The translations under genes were made by a program, and so were the position numbers. This document shows, piece by piece, positions 16,886 through 24,103 of a DNA stretch of 24,227 bases. This DNA is from an uncultured Oscillospiraceae bacterium (GTDB lineage Bacteria; Bacillota; Clostridia; Oscillospirales; Ruminococcaceae): NCBI GenBank assembly GCA_910584715.1, contig CAJUAN010000039.1, forward strand, positions 1 through 24,227. Reading direction: 5' to 3'. How positions within the stretch are numbered: the first letter of the stretch is position 1; every line of letters begins with the position of its first letter. The notes under the pieces were generated by a model. It had not been told where the DNA came from and searched no databases. It saw only the letters and a list, made by a program, of their open reading frames with translations.

Positions 16886-17438
16886 AAAGCTTGGCGGTTT
16901 TCTCGTCATCGTACTGCTGGGACTTATCATATGGGCGGTATGCAATATGGAGAGTCTCAGCAAAAAATACGTTTATCCCGTTGGGTACAGCGATCTGGTG
17001 GAAACGGCTTCCGTTGAAACAGGAATAGACAAGTATCTGATCTACGCCGTTATAAGGACGGAAAGCAATTTCAACGCGGAAGCCGAATCGGAGGTCGGCG
17101 CGCGGGGTCTGATGCAGCTTATGGAGGACGCGTTCGACTGGGTAAAGTTCCGCATGGAGGACGAGCGGGACGTTTGCTACGACGACATGTACGACCCGGG
17201 TTATAATATAGAGTACGGCAGCTTTCTTCTGAAGCTTTTGTACGAGGAGTACGGCGACGAGAGGACGGCTCTTGCGGCGTACCATTCGGGCAGGGGAAGC
17301 GTTAACGGCTGGCTGGAGGATAAGAACTACAGCTCCGACGGCAGGACTCTCGACAGGATTCCCTCGGATACCACGGAACACTACGTTAAAAAGGTTATGA
17401 CGGCTTATGAGGGGTATACTAATTTATACAGCAACTAA
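16878..17438 (+). CDS. Small membrane-anchored lytic transglycosylase (SLT domain)
   Basis: A 186-residue GH23-type lytic transglycosylase expected to cleave peptidoglycan glycan strands. An N-terminal hydrophobic segment (about 5-22) is an uncleaved anchor or signal. The SLT core contains IRTESNFNAEAESEVG followed by ARGLMQLM, with Glu62 as the catalytic acid. ALAAYHSGRGSVNGWL and ETLDRI-type closing elements (here TLDRIPSDTTEHYVKKVM) complete the fold. The ATG at 16878 lies inside the last codons of coaE and has AAGGAG (16865-16870) 7 bases upstream, so translation is probably coupled. It is close to the minimum length for this family. Confidence 0.93.
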   Translation: MLKKLGGFLVIVLLGLIIWAVCNMESLSKKYVYPVGYSDLVETASVETGIDKYLIYAVIRTESNFNAEAESEVGARGLMQLMEDAFDWVKFRMEDERDVCYDDMYDPGYNIEYGSFLLKLLYEEYGDERTALAAYHSGRGSVNGWLEDKNYSSDGRTLDRIPSDTTEHYVKKVMTAYEGYTNLYSN

Positions 17439-17458
17439 ATATGAAAGGATAGATAGAT

Positions 17459-18862
17459 ATGTCAAAGGAAAAATCAAAGGCAGAGCTTCTTAAAGAAAAG
17501 CTTTTTATGGAGAAAAAACACGCTGGACTTATTATGTCCGAGTCGGAAATTGCGGCTTGCGACGACTTCTGTGAGAGTTATAAGGATTTTCTTGACAGAT
17601 CCAAGACCGAACGTGAGGCTGCAAAGACTGCAATAGCTCTTGCCGAAGAAGAGGGCTTCAAGGAATACAAGTCTGGAATGTCCCTTAAAGCCGGGGATAA
17701 GATCTATTACTGCAACCGGGGCAAAGCGGTCATTTTAGCGGTAATAGGCAGCGAGCCTTTGGACAGGGGAGTACACCTTGCGGCGGCGCATATTGATTCC
17801 CCAAGACTTGATTTGAAACAGAATCCCCTTTATGAGGATAACGACATCGCTCTTTTCAAGACCCATTACTACGGTGGTATTAAAAAGTACCAGTGGACGG
17901 CAATGCCCCTTGCGCTCCACGGCGTAGCTGTCAAAAAGGACGGCACAAAGGTGGAGCTTCGTATCGGCGAGGACGAGAATGATCCCGTGTTCTTTGTGAG
18001 CGACCTGCTGCCACACCTTGCTCAGGAGCAGGTAAAGCGTACCCTCGCGGAGGGCATCAAGGGCGAGGAGCTTAACGTTATCGTGGGTTCAAGACCTTTC
18101 CGCGACGACGATGTGAGCGAAAAGGTAAAGCTGAATATCATGTCTGTTTTGAATGAAAAGTACGGTTTGACCGAAGCTGATTTCCTTTCAGCGGAATTTG
18201 AAATGGTTCCCGCTTTCAAGGCCAAGGACGTGGGCTTTGACAGGAGCCTTATCGGTTCCTACGGACACGACGACAGGGTATGCGCCTATACCGCTTTGGA
18301 GGCTATTCTCGGCTGCGACAAGGTAAACAAGACCGCCGTGGTATGCCTTACCGACAAGGAGGAAACAGGCAGCGACGGCAACACCGGACTTTGCTCCGCT
18401 TACCTTAAAAATTTCCTGTACGACCTTGCGGACAGTTTTGACGTAAAGGGCAGGATCCTTGTTTCCAATTCCGAATGTCTTTCCGCAGATGTAAACGCCG
18501 CATTTGATCCTACCTTCCCCGATGTTGTGGAGAAGCGAAACGCTGCTTTCCTGAATAAGGGCGTTGTGGTGACTAAGTTCACGGGCGCAAGAGGAAAGTC
18601 CGGTACCTCCGACGCCTCCGCGGAATTTGTGGGAAGAGTACGCGCTCTCATGGAAAATAATAACATTATCTGGCAGACCGGCGAGCTTGGCAAGGTAGAC
18701 CTTGGTGGCGGCGGAACGGTTGCCGCCTACATCGCAAATCTTGGCATGGACGTTATCGACGTGGGCGTGCCCGTGCTGGCAATGCACGCTCCTTACGAGA
18801 TTGTGGCGAAAACCGACGTCTATATGACATACAAGGCTTTCTGCGCGTTTTTGGGTGAGTAA
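17459..18862 (+). CDS. M18 family metallo-aminopeptidase
   Basis: A 467-residue cytoplasmic zinc aminopeptidase of peptidase family M18, which trims N-terminal residues from peptides; exact preference is unclear. Conserved metal-site positions are visible: His111 (AAHIDSPRLD), Asp271/Asp272 (YGHDDRV), Glu301/Glu302 (TDKEETGSDG) and His443 (AMHAPYE). These agree with the bimetal centre of the family. Length is normal. AAAGGAT precedes the ATG by about 9 bases. It lies 20 bases after the transglycosylase gene and ends the cluster at a terminator. Confidence 0.95.
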   Translation: MSKEKSKAELLKEKLFMEKKHAGLIMSESEIAACDDFCESYKDFLDRSKTEREAAKTAIALAEEEGFKEYKSGMSLKAGDKIYYCNRGKAVILAVIGSEPLDRGVHLAAAHIDSPRLDLKQNPLYEDNDIALFKTHYYGGIKKYQWTAMPLALHGVAVKKDGTKVELRIGEDENDPVFFVSDLLPHLAQEQVKRTLAEGIKGEELNVIVGSRPFRDDDVSEKVKLNIMSVLNEKYGLTEADFLSAEFEMVPAFKAKDVGFDRSLIGSYGHDDRVCAYTALEAILGCDKVNKTAVVCLTDKEETGSDGNTGLCSAYLKNFLYDLADSFDVKGRILVSNSECLSADVNAAFDPTFPDVVEKRNAAFLNKGVVVTKFTGARGKSGTSDASAEFVGRVRALMENNNIIWQTGELGKVDLGGGGTVAAYIANLGMDVIDVGVPVLAMHAPYEIVAKTDVYMTYKAFCAFLGE

Positions 18863-18879
18863 AAACTTCTGATTCGGTA

Positions 18880-18916
18880 CGGCGGACGGCAGACTGTCCG
18901 CCGACGTTTATTTTAT
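18880..18916 (+). terminator. Terminator closing the prfA-coaE cluster
   Basis: A perfect 8-bp stem (CGGCGGAC / GTCCGCCG, 18880-18887 with 18896-18903), an 8-base loop and a T-rich tail (TTTATTTTAT). It lies 17 bases after the M18 aminopeptidase stop. Confidence 0.82.
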
Positions 18917-18943
18917 AAAATAAGTATATTGGGGGAGCTGTGT

Positions 18944-19276
18944 ATGAGCATAACGATAAACATTTATTACAGCGGCGAAAACGGAAACGCGCGGAAATTT
19001 GCGGAGGAAATGGAAAGCAGTGGTACGGCTGCGCTTATCCGCGGTGAGGACGGAAACGAAAAATATGAATATTTCCTGCCTTTCGGGGACAGCGAAACCG
19101 TTCTGCTTATCGACCGCTGGCGCGACCAGCAGTCGATAGACCGCCACCACTCGTCGCCTATGATGGAAACAATCGCACGGTTAAGGGAAAAATATGACCT
19201 GCATATGAACGTTGAGAGGTTTGTTTCGGATAAAGACGGCATTCCCGATTCTGACAAAAAATTCATAAAAAGATAA
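18944..19276 (+). CDS. ABM-domain protein (putative quinol monooxygenase-like)
   Basis: A 110-residue small protein with the antibiotic-biosynthesis-monooxygenase (dimeric ferredoxin-like) fold pattern. The key phrase LLIDRWRDQQSIDRHHSS matches the family's W-x-D/H-SP block, and ARLREKYDLHMNVERF matches the closing strand. Members include YgiN-type quinol monooxygenases and many proteins of unknown role, so a precise reaction is not claimed. The ATG at 18944 has GGGGGAG (18931-18937) 6 bases upstream. It follows the cluster terminator, so it should have its own promoter, which I could not place confidently. Confidence 0.8.
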   Translation: MSITINIYYSGENGNARKFAEEMESSGTAALIRGEDGNEKYEYFLPFGDSETVLLIDRWRDQQSIDRHHSSPMMETIARLREKYDLHMNVERFVSDKDGIPDSDKKFIKR

Positions 19277-19429
19277 ATGCGCTATACTTTGTGCTATCCT
19301 TATATTTTAGCCGAAATGCCGTCTCGGGAGAATATTTTGATTCCTTACCATAGACGGCGGCAAGGGTAAAGGCTCAGCCTTTTGCGGCACGGCTGTCTAC
19401 ATTTTCTGCACATTTGGGGGAAATTTGAT

Positions 19430-19897
19430 TTGGAAAATATTACAATAAGAACTGCTGATCTGAACGACGTGGAAACCCTCGTCCGATTCAGATTTTTGTA
19501 CATGACCGACGTGGAGGGCGAGCTTTCCGAGGGGCAGTCAAACGCGCTCAAAGCCCAGCTCCCTACATATTTCAAGGAGCATATAGGACGGGATTTCACC
19601 GCCTACTTTGCCGAGGACAAAGGAGTACCTGTGGCGGTCATATTTATGGTAAGGCTGCAAAAGCCCGCAAGCGTACACTTTTTAAGCGGCAGCACCTGTT
19701 ACCTGATGAATGTGTACACCTGTGACGGATACCGCCGTATGGGGATAGCCTCCCAAATTTTGGACAGGCTTATCAAGGACGCGAAAAAAGAGGGCATCAC
19801 ATGCATAGACCTTTCCGCAACGGAAATGGGAAAGCCTATGTACCTAAAAAAAGGCTTTATTCCACGCGGAAACACCGAAATGCGAATGGAACTTTAA
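19430..19897 (+). CDS. GNAT-family N-acetyltransferase
   Basis: A 155-residue acetyltransferase. The acetyl-CoA-binding motif (NVYTCDGYRRMGIASQILD, with R-x-x-G-x-A type turn) is at about 94-112. The strand ITIRTADLNDVETLVRFR opens the fold, and YLKKGFIPRGNTEMRM closes it. The substrate is unknown. TTG at 19430 is taken as the start because GGGGG (19416-19420) is correctly spaced and the conserved domain begins right there. The longer frame from 19382 lacks a binding site. It is the last gene before the AT-rich mobile region. Confidence 0.87.
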   Translation: MENITIRTADLNDVETLVRFRFLYMTDVEGELSEGQSNALKAQLPTYFKEHIGRDFTAYFAEDKGVPVAVIFMVRLQKPASVHFLSGSTCYLMNVYTCDGYRRMGIASQILDRLIKDAKKEGITCIDLSATEMGKPMYLKKGFIPRGNTEMRMEL

Positions 19898-19989
19898 TAC
19901 TAAACACCGATTAGAAGCGTGAAATAAAAAATCCGCACAAAAATCATATACGCAAATTTTAGTATACGTATTTTAGGGAAACACCCCAC

Positions 19990-21203
19990 TTAACTTAAAG
20001 CACCAACACCTTTATAGTGAATTTCAACGGTTTGAAAAGAGCCGTTTTCACTTTTCTCGGTTTGGTGAATAATAATTTTGTCGATAAATTCCAAAAGAAG
20101 CTGAGAAGTAAGTTCTGTTATTTCGGAGTATTTTCCGACAAGTTTTAAGAAATCATCAACACCCTTTTTACTGTAGTTGTGTTCGTCAATTTTTTCTTGA
20201 TACTCTGCAAGCTTCACCTTAATTTCAAGCTTGCTCCTTTTTGTAGCTTTCAGCCATAGTAAAGTAACGCTTGTCAGAAATTTTCCCGCAAACTCTATCC
20301 TCAAAAAATTTTTGAATTATTTTATCGAGGGCGGTACACCTTGACGTTAGCTTTTCAGCTTCTTTAATTGTGCGTTTGAAGTCCTTGTCGCTTTTGCTGT
20401 CCATTTTCCTATGTAATTCCTCTGCAAATTTCTTTTTATCAAAATTTGCGGAGCGGACAACCTCCTGAATGTTTTGAAGCACCAAATCAATCAAAACGCT
20501 TTGCCTTATGTAATGGGTGGAACAATCCGTAATACCCTTTGCGTAGCCGCTGCACACATAATGTTTACTGTTTAGCTTGCCTCTGTAACTAATATACATC
20601 TTTTGACCGCAGTCAGCGCAGAACAGATATGATTGAAAAATATCGGGTTCTCTGTTGCGGTGGACTCTTTTATTTTTCGCAAGAATTGTCTGTGTCTTTT
20701 CCCAATCATCTGACGTAACTTATCGGCTCGTTGACACCTTTTAAAACGGTTCTTTCCTCGGCTGGAATTTCAATTTTTTTGTGAATTTTATAGGACTTCA
20801 TTGTAGTTTTGAAATTAACAATGTCTCCCGTATATTCCTGCCTTGAAAGTATTTTATTTACAGTTGTGCAAGTCCATTTTACAGGGGTATTTCAGTATGT
20901 GCCGCGAGGCTTTTTACCCAAGCTTTTCAAGTGATCCGTGGGTGTAAGTATGCCGTTTTCTTCAAGGAAATCAGCAATCATTTTTGCACCCATACCGCCT
21001 AAATACAATTCAAAAATTTTTCTGACAACTTCGGCGGCGGCTTCATCAACAAGCCAGTGCCTTTTGTCTTCGGGGTCTCTTATATACCCATATGGCGGTA
21101 TACTGCACAAAATCTCACCCGATTTGCCTTTGCTTTGAAAAACTGTCCTTATTTTTTTGGAACAGTCGCGGGCAAACCACTTGTTGAAAATGGTGTTTTC
21201 AAA
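19990..21203 (-). pseudogene. Decayed large serine recombinase, catalytic domain missing
   Basis: Read on the minus strand, the remnant begins at IFNKWFARDCSKKIRTVF, just after where the resolvase catalytic domain should end. It continues with the recombinase domain (PPYGYIRDPEDKRHWLVDEA). A TGA near 20890 interrupts it after KKPRGTY, where a Trp codon is expected. A frameshift near 20720 joins NEPISYVR to DDWEKTQTILAK. The zinc ribbon follows (YLFCADCGQKMYISY ... HYVCSG), then a coiled coil. A second frameshift near 20235 joins ESYKKEQ to KLEIKVKLAEYQ, leading to the C-terminal DUF4368-like region (ITELTSQLLLEFIDKIIIHQ). The parent was a Tn4451/TnpX-type recombinase of an integrative element. 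It cannot be active. Confidence 0.9.
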
Positions 21204-21317
21204 GTTGCCTCATTTAGTGATGACCCATTTGATACTCGCCCTTACAGATACGTAAGAAGCAGCGTTTCGATGAAACATATTGACGGTGATAATGATCCGC
21301 GATTTGCACTTGATTAA
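21198..21317 (+). pseudogene. Orphan C-terminal gene fragment
   Basis: An open plus-strand frame ends with the polar, acidic tail SVSMKHIDGDNDPRFALD and a TAA at 21315-21317 that runs straight into a perfect terminator hairpin. The frame is open further left, but there it overlaps the recombinase remnant on the other strand, so the fragment probably starts near the junction at about 21195-21203. I do not recognise the protein. It may be the tail of a gene cut by the recombinase-bearing element. Confidence 0.4.
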
Positions 21318-21360
21318 ATGCAGTACAGATATGCTTTGGAGCATATCTGTACTGCATTTT
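21316..21360 (+). terminator. Perfect 20-bp hairpin with TTGG loop
   Basis: Arms 21316-21335 and 21340-21359 are perfect reverse complements of 20 bases with a 4-base loop. The right arm ends in TTT and one more T follows. The left arm overlaps the stop codon of the orphan fragment. The A-rich left flank and T-rich right end fit an intrinsic terminator, although the arms are unusually long and only moderately GC-rich. Confidence 0.75.
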
Positions 21361-21405
21361 GCACAAATATATAAAATCATTAACTTTTGCAGAAAAACCC
21401 CTTGA

Positions 21406-21729
21406 CAAATCCTATCTCAAAAAAGGATTTTAAAAGCGTTCGCTGATAATAACGGATTTCTTAATACCCGTTATTATTTAGACGACGGTGTGACAGGCAT
21501 GACTTTTGAACGCGAGGGATTTCAGAATATGGTTTCCGACATTGAAAAAGGCGAGGTCAAAACCGTTATTGTGAAAGATCTTTCACGCTTGGGCCGCGAC
21601 CACCTTATGACAGGCTACTTTTTCTTTCCGGCAAACGATATTCAGTTTATTGCGATTTATGACAATTATGACAGCGAGAACGGCGATAATGAATTTGCAC
21701 CGTTCAAGAATATTTTTAATGAGTGGTTC
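21406..21729 (+). pseudogene. Serine recombinase catalytic-domain fragment
   Basis: A 108-codon remnant of a resolvase catalytic domain. In-frame homology starts at about 21418 (SQKRILKAFADNNGF), continues through YYLDDGVTGMTFEREGFQNM and TVIVKDLSRLGRDHLM, and ends at FKNIFNEWF (21729), after which the frame reads into unrelated sequence. The N-terminal segment with the catalytic serine is missing, and a TGA lies just before the conserved part (21403-21405). A few residues are also missing after GRDHLMTGYF. It points away from the minus-strand remnant and its third-codon bases differ in the shared IFN-WF stretch. It therefore probably came from a different recombinase gene. Confidence 0.85.
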
Positions 21730-21787
21730 TATTCGTTTCTAGAAATACAAAATAAACCAAACGCCCATAAACCGACATTCCCCTGCA

Positions 21788-21824
21788 AAAATTCCTGCCG
21801 CACATTTAGTACGGCAGGAATTTT
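21788..21824. terminator. Bidirectional terminator hairpin
   Basis: A perfect 13-bp stem (21788-21800 with 21812-21824) has A4 on one side and T4 on the other, with an 11-base loop. It can terminate both strands: the minus-strand orphan frame that stops at 21842-21844, and anything entering from the recombinase fragment. Confidence 0.8.
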
Positions 21825-21841
21825 CTTTATCTCGCATTCTT

Positions 21842-22096
21842 TTAATAAAGTATGTTCTGTCGCTTGCTTAAACGCTGTTGAGAATTGCCAAAGTAATCAA
21901 AGCACAAATCCATAGCGGAAAAGTTGTCAATTTTTATCAGCCAACTTAAAGTGTAGGCAAACCGCAGAGTTGTCTTTCCGTTCACAAGTTCACCGCAGCC
22001 GCCGAACTCAAACTGTCTTGACTTGCAGCAATAAAAATTTGCGTACAGTTCGTTATATCGTTTGACATTGTCTCGCAGTAAAAAATTCTTTTTTAA
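21842..22096 (-). other. Orphan open frame directly after LemA, no start codon
   Basis: On the minus strand 84 codons stay open between the LemA stop (22097-22099) and a TAA at 21842-21844, in the same frame as LemA. The translation contains YNELYANFYCCKSRQFEFGG and LRFAYTLSWLIKIDNF. Its composition looks like real protein. The only ATG is far inside, and I see no ribosome binding site. It may be the tail of a displaced gene that kept its terminator. Chance cannot be excluded at this length. Confidence 0.35.
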
Positions 22097-22666
22097 TTAT
22101 TCAAACTGAAAATCTGAGGAAGATATTTGCACATTTTTTCTTTCCTCTGCCGCTGACTCAAGAAGAGCATACTTTTTAAAACCAAATATTTTTGCAAAAA
22201 ATGATTTCGGGAACAGCATTATCTGCGTATTGTACTTTGTCACAACGTCGTTGTAAAACTGCCGTGCCATTACAATTTTATTTTCTGTTTCTGAAAGTTC
22301 TTCCTGCAGTTTTAAAAAGTTCGTATTTGATTTCAGTTCCGGATAACTTTCTCCAAGCGCCAGCACTTTTGAACATACCCGACCAAGCTTTGCGTCAGCG
22401 GCACAGGTTTCGCTCGTATTTTCGGAATTCATAACTTTGCTTCTGAGCTGTGCAATATCGGTAAGTGTTGATTTTTCAAATTTCGCATATCCTTTTACTG
22501 TCTCGATAAGATTAGGTATAAGCTCTGTCCTGCGTTTCAATTGTACATCCACCTGAGCAGACTGATTGTCAACTCTGTTTCTGAGCACTACAAGACTGTT
22601 GTACTCCACAGTCATTATTACGGCAACAAAAACAATAACCGCGATTACAATAATAAATATCATCAT
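22097..22666 (-). CDS. LemA family membrane protein
   Basis: A 189-residue LemA protein. One N-terminal membrane segment (about 2-22) is followed by a long helical cytoplasmic or surface domain. Family blocks are VEYNSLVVLRNRVDNQSAQV, LKRRTELIPNLIETVKGYAKFE, LALGESYPELKSNTNF and ENKIVMARQFYNDVVTKYNT. The exact role is not established; LemA is often paired with DUF2207 membrane proteins, as here. AGGAGG precedes the ATG by 7 bases. The start overlaps the stop of the DUF2207-like gene in an ATGA, so the two are translationally coupled. Confidence 0.94.
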   Translation of the reverse strand: MMIFIIVIAVIVFVAVIMTVEYNSLVVLRNRVDNQSAQVDVQLKRRTELIPNLIETVKGYAKFEKSTLTDIAQLRSKVMNSENTSETCAADAKLGRVCSKVLALGESYPELKSNTNFLKLQEELSETENKIVMARQFYNDVVTKYNTQIMLFPKSFFAKIFGFKKYALLESAAEERKNVQISSSDFQFE

Positions 22667-23766
22667 AAATATTTCCTCCTTGTTCTTGAAATTTCATTTA
22701 CTATTTGCATATTTTCTTCCAGTACGACCGCATACACAAGATAGTCTTCCCATAAGACAACATAATGTTTGTCAGCCTCACTCAAGTTAGAATAATCATG
22801 GATAAAATTCTTCATACCGTATATGCATTCTGCCATATAATTGCCATATTCTGTACGTTTTATTGGTTTGGCGTTTTTCTTTATTATTGCCCCGACACGG
22901 GTAGCTGACAACACAAATGCGACCATAAACATCATATAAACAAACAGCAGGATTATTTCTATAATTCCAAGCCAAAGGTTATTCTGACTGAGAAAATTCA
23001 CCTGTTCCGCCAAGCTCATGTTTTCTGGAGCGGTATCTAAAATTGCGCCAAAATCATTCAGTCTCTGCATTGCGCTTCCCACCCATAAAAACCAGCCCAG
23101 AAACACTGCCAACGGTACAAGGCAGCCTTTTTTAGAATCACCTTTATTCTGAATTCCTTTTTTCTTGACATATCCTTCTGAAACCGCTTCTTCCATGACC
23201 AAATTTTTCCAATTTGTATCATTCTCCCAGTCAAAGTCGCCTTTTTCCAAATGCTTTATTAAATATCGATCACTTTCATTTAAATCATTGCATCTGTAAT
23301 ATTTATCTGTGACGCGGTATGTATTATCTGCAGTTTCTGTCAACAGCCCAAGATTTTCATACTGCAAAACAGACGCTGCCACGTCTTTTTTCTGCTCAAT
23401 ATCCAAATCGGTCAGAATACTAATTGTCGCTGGCGACAAACCAGTCAGCTTTTCACGATAATAATCAAAATCATGCATATTTGTAATTGTGCAGTTGAGT
23501 ATTGTTGTTTTTATATGAGTTTTTATAATAATTTTTCCTATAAAAAAAGGAATAACTGATAATATTAACGTTTGCAAAAAAAGAAACATTACAATACCGA
23601 ATACCGTTGCAATATCCGGATTTTCAATTAGCTCAGCCAAGGCTATTTTCCCGACTAACGCAGCTATAAAAATTAGACATACCAAAGGTATCAGCCAAAG
23701 CTTACGTTCAGACTGCCTGTATTTCTTCAGTGATGATAACTCGAATACTTTTTTATTAACCTTCAT
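22663..23766 (-). CDS. DUF2207-like membrane protein lacking the N-terminal domain
   Basis: A 367-residue integral membrane protein. Hydrophobic segments are at about 23-44 and 54-80, and again at about 223-243 and 272-298. A soluble stretch of about 90-215 carries a small winged-helix-like region (VAASVLQYENLGLLTETADN). The C terminus has the DUF2207 signature: RTEYGNYMAECIYGMKNFI, then DYSNLSEADKHYVVLWEDYL and VYAVVLEEN. Classical DUF2207 proteins begin with a signal peptide and an extracellular beta domain; neither is present here. GGTGAGG precedes the ATG at 23766; two earlier in-frame starts lack such a site. It overlaps lemA by 4 bases. Confidence 0.82.
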   Translation of the reverse strand: MKVNKKVFELSSLKKYRQSERKLWLIPLVCLIFIAALVGKIALAELIENPDIATVFGIVMFLFLQTLILSVIPFFIGKIIIKTHIKTTILNCTITNMHDFDYYREKLTGLSPATISILTDLDIEQKKDVAASVLQYENLGLLTETADNTYRVTDKYYRCNDLNESDRYLIKHLEKGDFDWENDTNWKNLVMEEAVSEGYVKKKGIQNKGDSKKGCLVPLAVFLGWFLWVGSAMQRLNDFGAILDTAPENMSLAEQVNFLSQNNLWLGIIEIILLFVYMMFMVAFVLSATRVGAIIKKNAKPIKRTEYGNYMAECIYGMKNFIHDYSNLSEADKHYVVLWEDYLVYAVVLEENMQIVNEISRTRRKYL

Positions 23767-23785
23767 ACTTGCCTCACCTGCCATT

Positions 23786-23917
23786 TCAACTCGCAAAAAA
23801 AATTAAACCACATATTCTTTGACATGTCCCTGGGTCGGGTCTACCCATAGATTGATGTTTTCTTGTAGTCTTTCCACAGTAAGAACACTTATATTCGATC
23901 ATTCTATCGCTCGCCAT
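23786..23917 (-). CDS. Tiny zinc-ribbon-like ORF upstream of the DUF2207-like gene
   Basis: A 43-residue frame, MASDRMIEYKCSYCGKTTRK and onward, with GRPDPGTCQRICG in the second half. The CxxC plus a later Cys-x3-Cys, and the phrase YCGKTT-GRPDPG-C, resemble short zinc-ribbon proteins that I recall from Clostridia, usually somewhat longer and ending in a PHxW-like motif. Here the end looks altered after the last cysteine, possibly by a frameshift. The ribosome binding site is weak (AAGAGTG). It lies 19 bases before the DUF2207-like start on the same strand and may form one transcript with it. Confidence 0.5.
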   Translation of the reverse strand: MASDRMIEYKCSYCGKTTRKHQSMGRPDPGTCQRICGLIFFAS

Positions 23918-23966
23918 AAATGTATCACTCTTTATTTTTAGTTGGAAAATTATGTATACACAGTAC

Positions 23967-23996
23967 TATTGTCAAAAGGTACACTTTTTGACAATA
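23967..23996. repeat. Self-palindromic repeat, copy 1 (inverted)
   Basis: Arms 23967-23977 and 23986-23996 are perfect 11-base inverted repeats around an 8-base loop. On the minus strand the core begins TGTCAAAAAGTGTAC. It matches copy 2 at 24123-24152 in 22 of 24 core positions, in opposite orientation. It may be one end of a small mobile element or a binding site. Confidence 0.7.
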
Positions 23997-24068
23997 ACTG
24001 TTTTTTAGCTTTGATTAGATTGAAAGCAAAAAAACAATCAAAAAATTGTAAAAATTTCTGAAAAACTA

Positions 24069-24097
24069 TTGACAATCTGTGCTTTCTATGCTACACT
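24069..24097 (+). promoter_or_regulatory. Predicted promoter of a very short transcript
   Basis: TTGACA (24069-24074), a 17-base spacer and TACACT (24092-24097). The predicted start near 24104 is only about 20 bases before a terminator-like hairpin. The flanking 23918-24122 stretch holds this promoter and the copy 1 repeat; I see no gene in it. Confidence 0.6.
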
Positions 24098-24103
24098 ATA
24101 TAA

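Noticed and set aside
22080..22096. A/T palindrome after LemA as a terminator
   Set aside because: The stem is only A-T pairs with almost no loop and would be too weak to act alone.
23947..23975. Minus-strand promoter for the zinc-ribbon/LemA unit
   Set aside because: TTGACA is present inside repeat copy 1, but the best -10 (CATAAT) is only 15 bases away; too poor to list as a feature.
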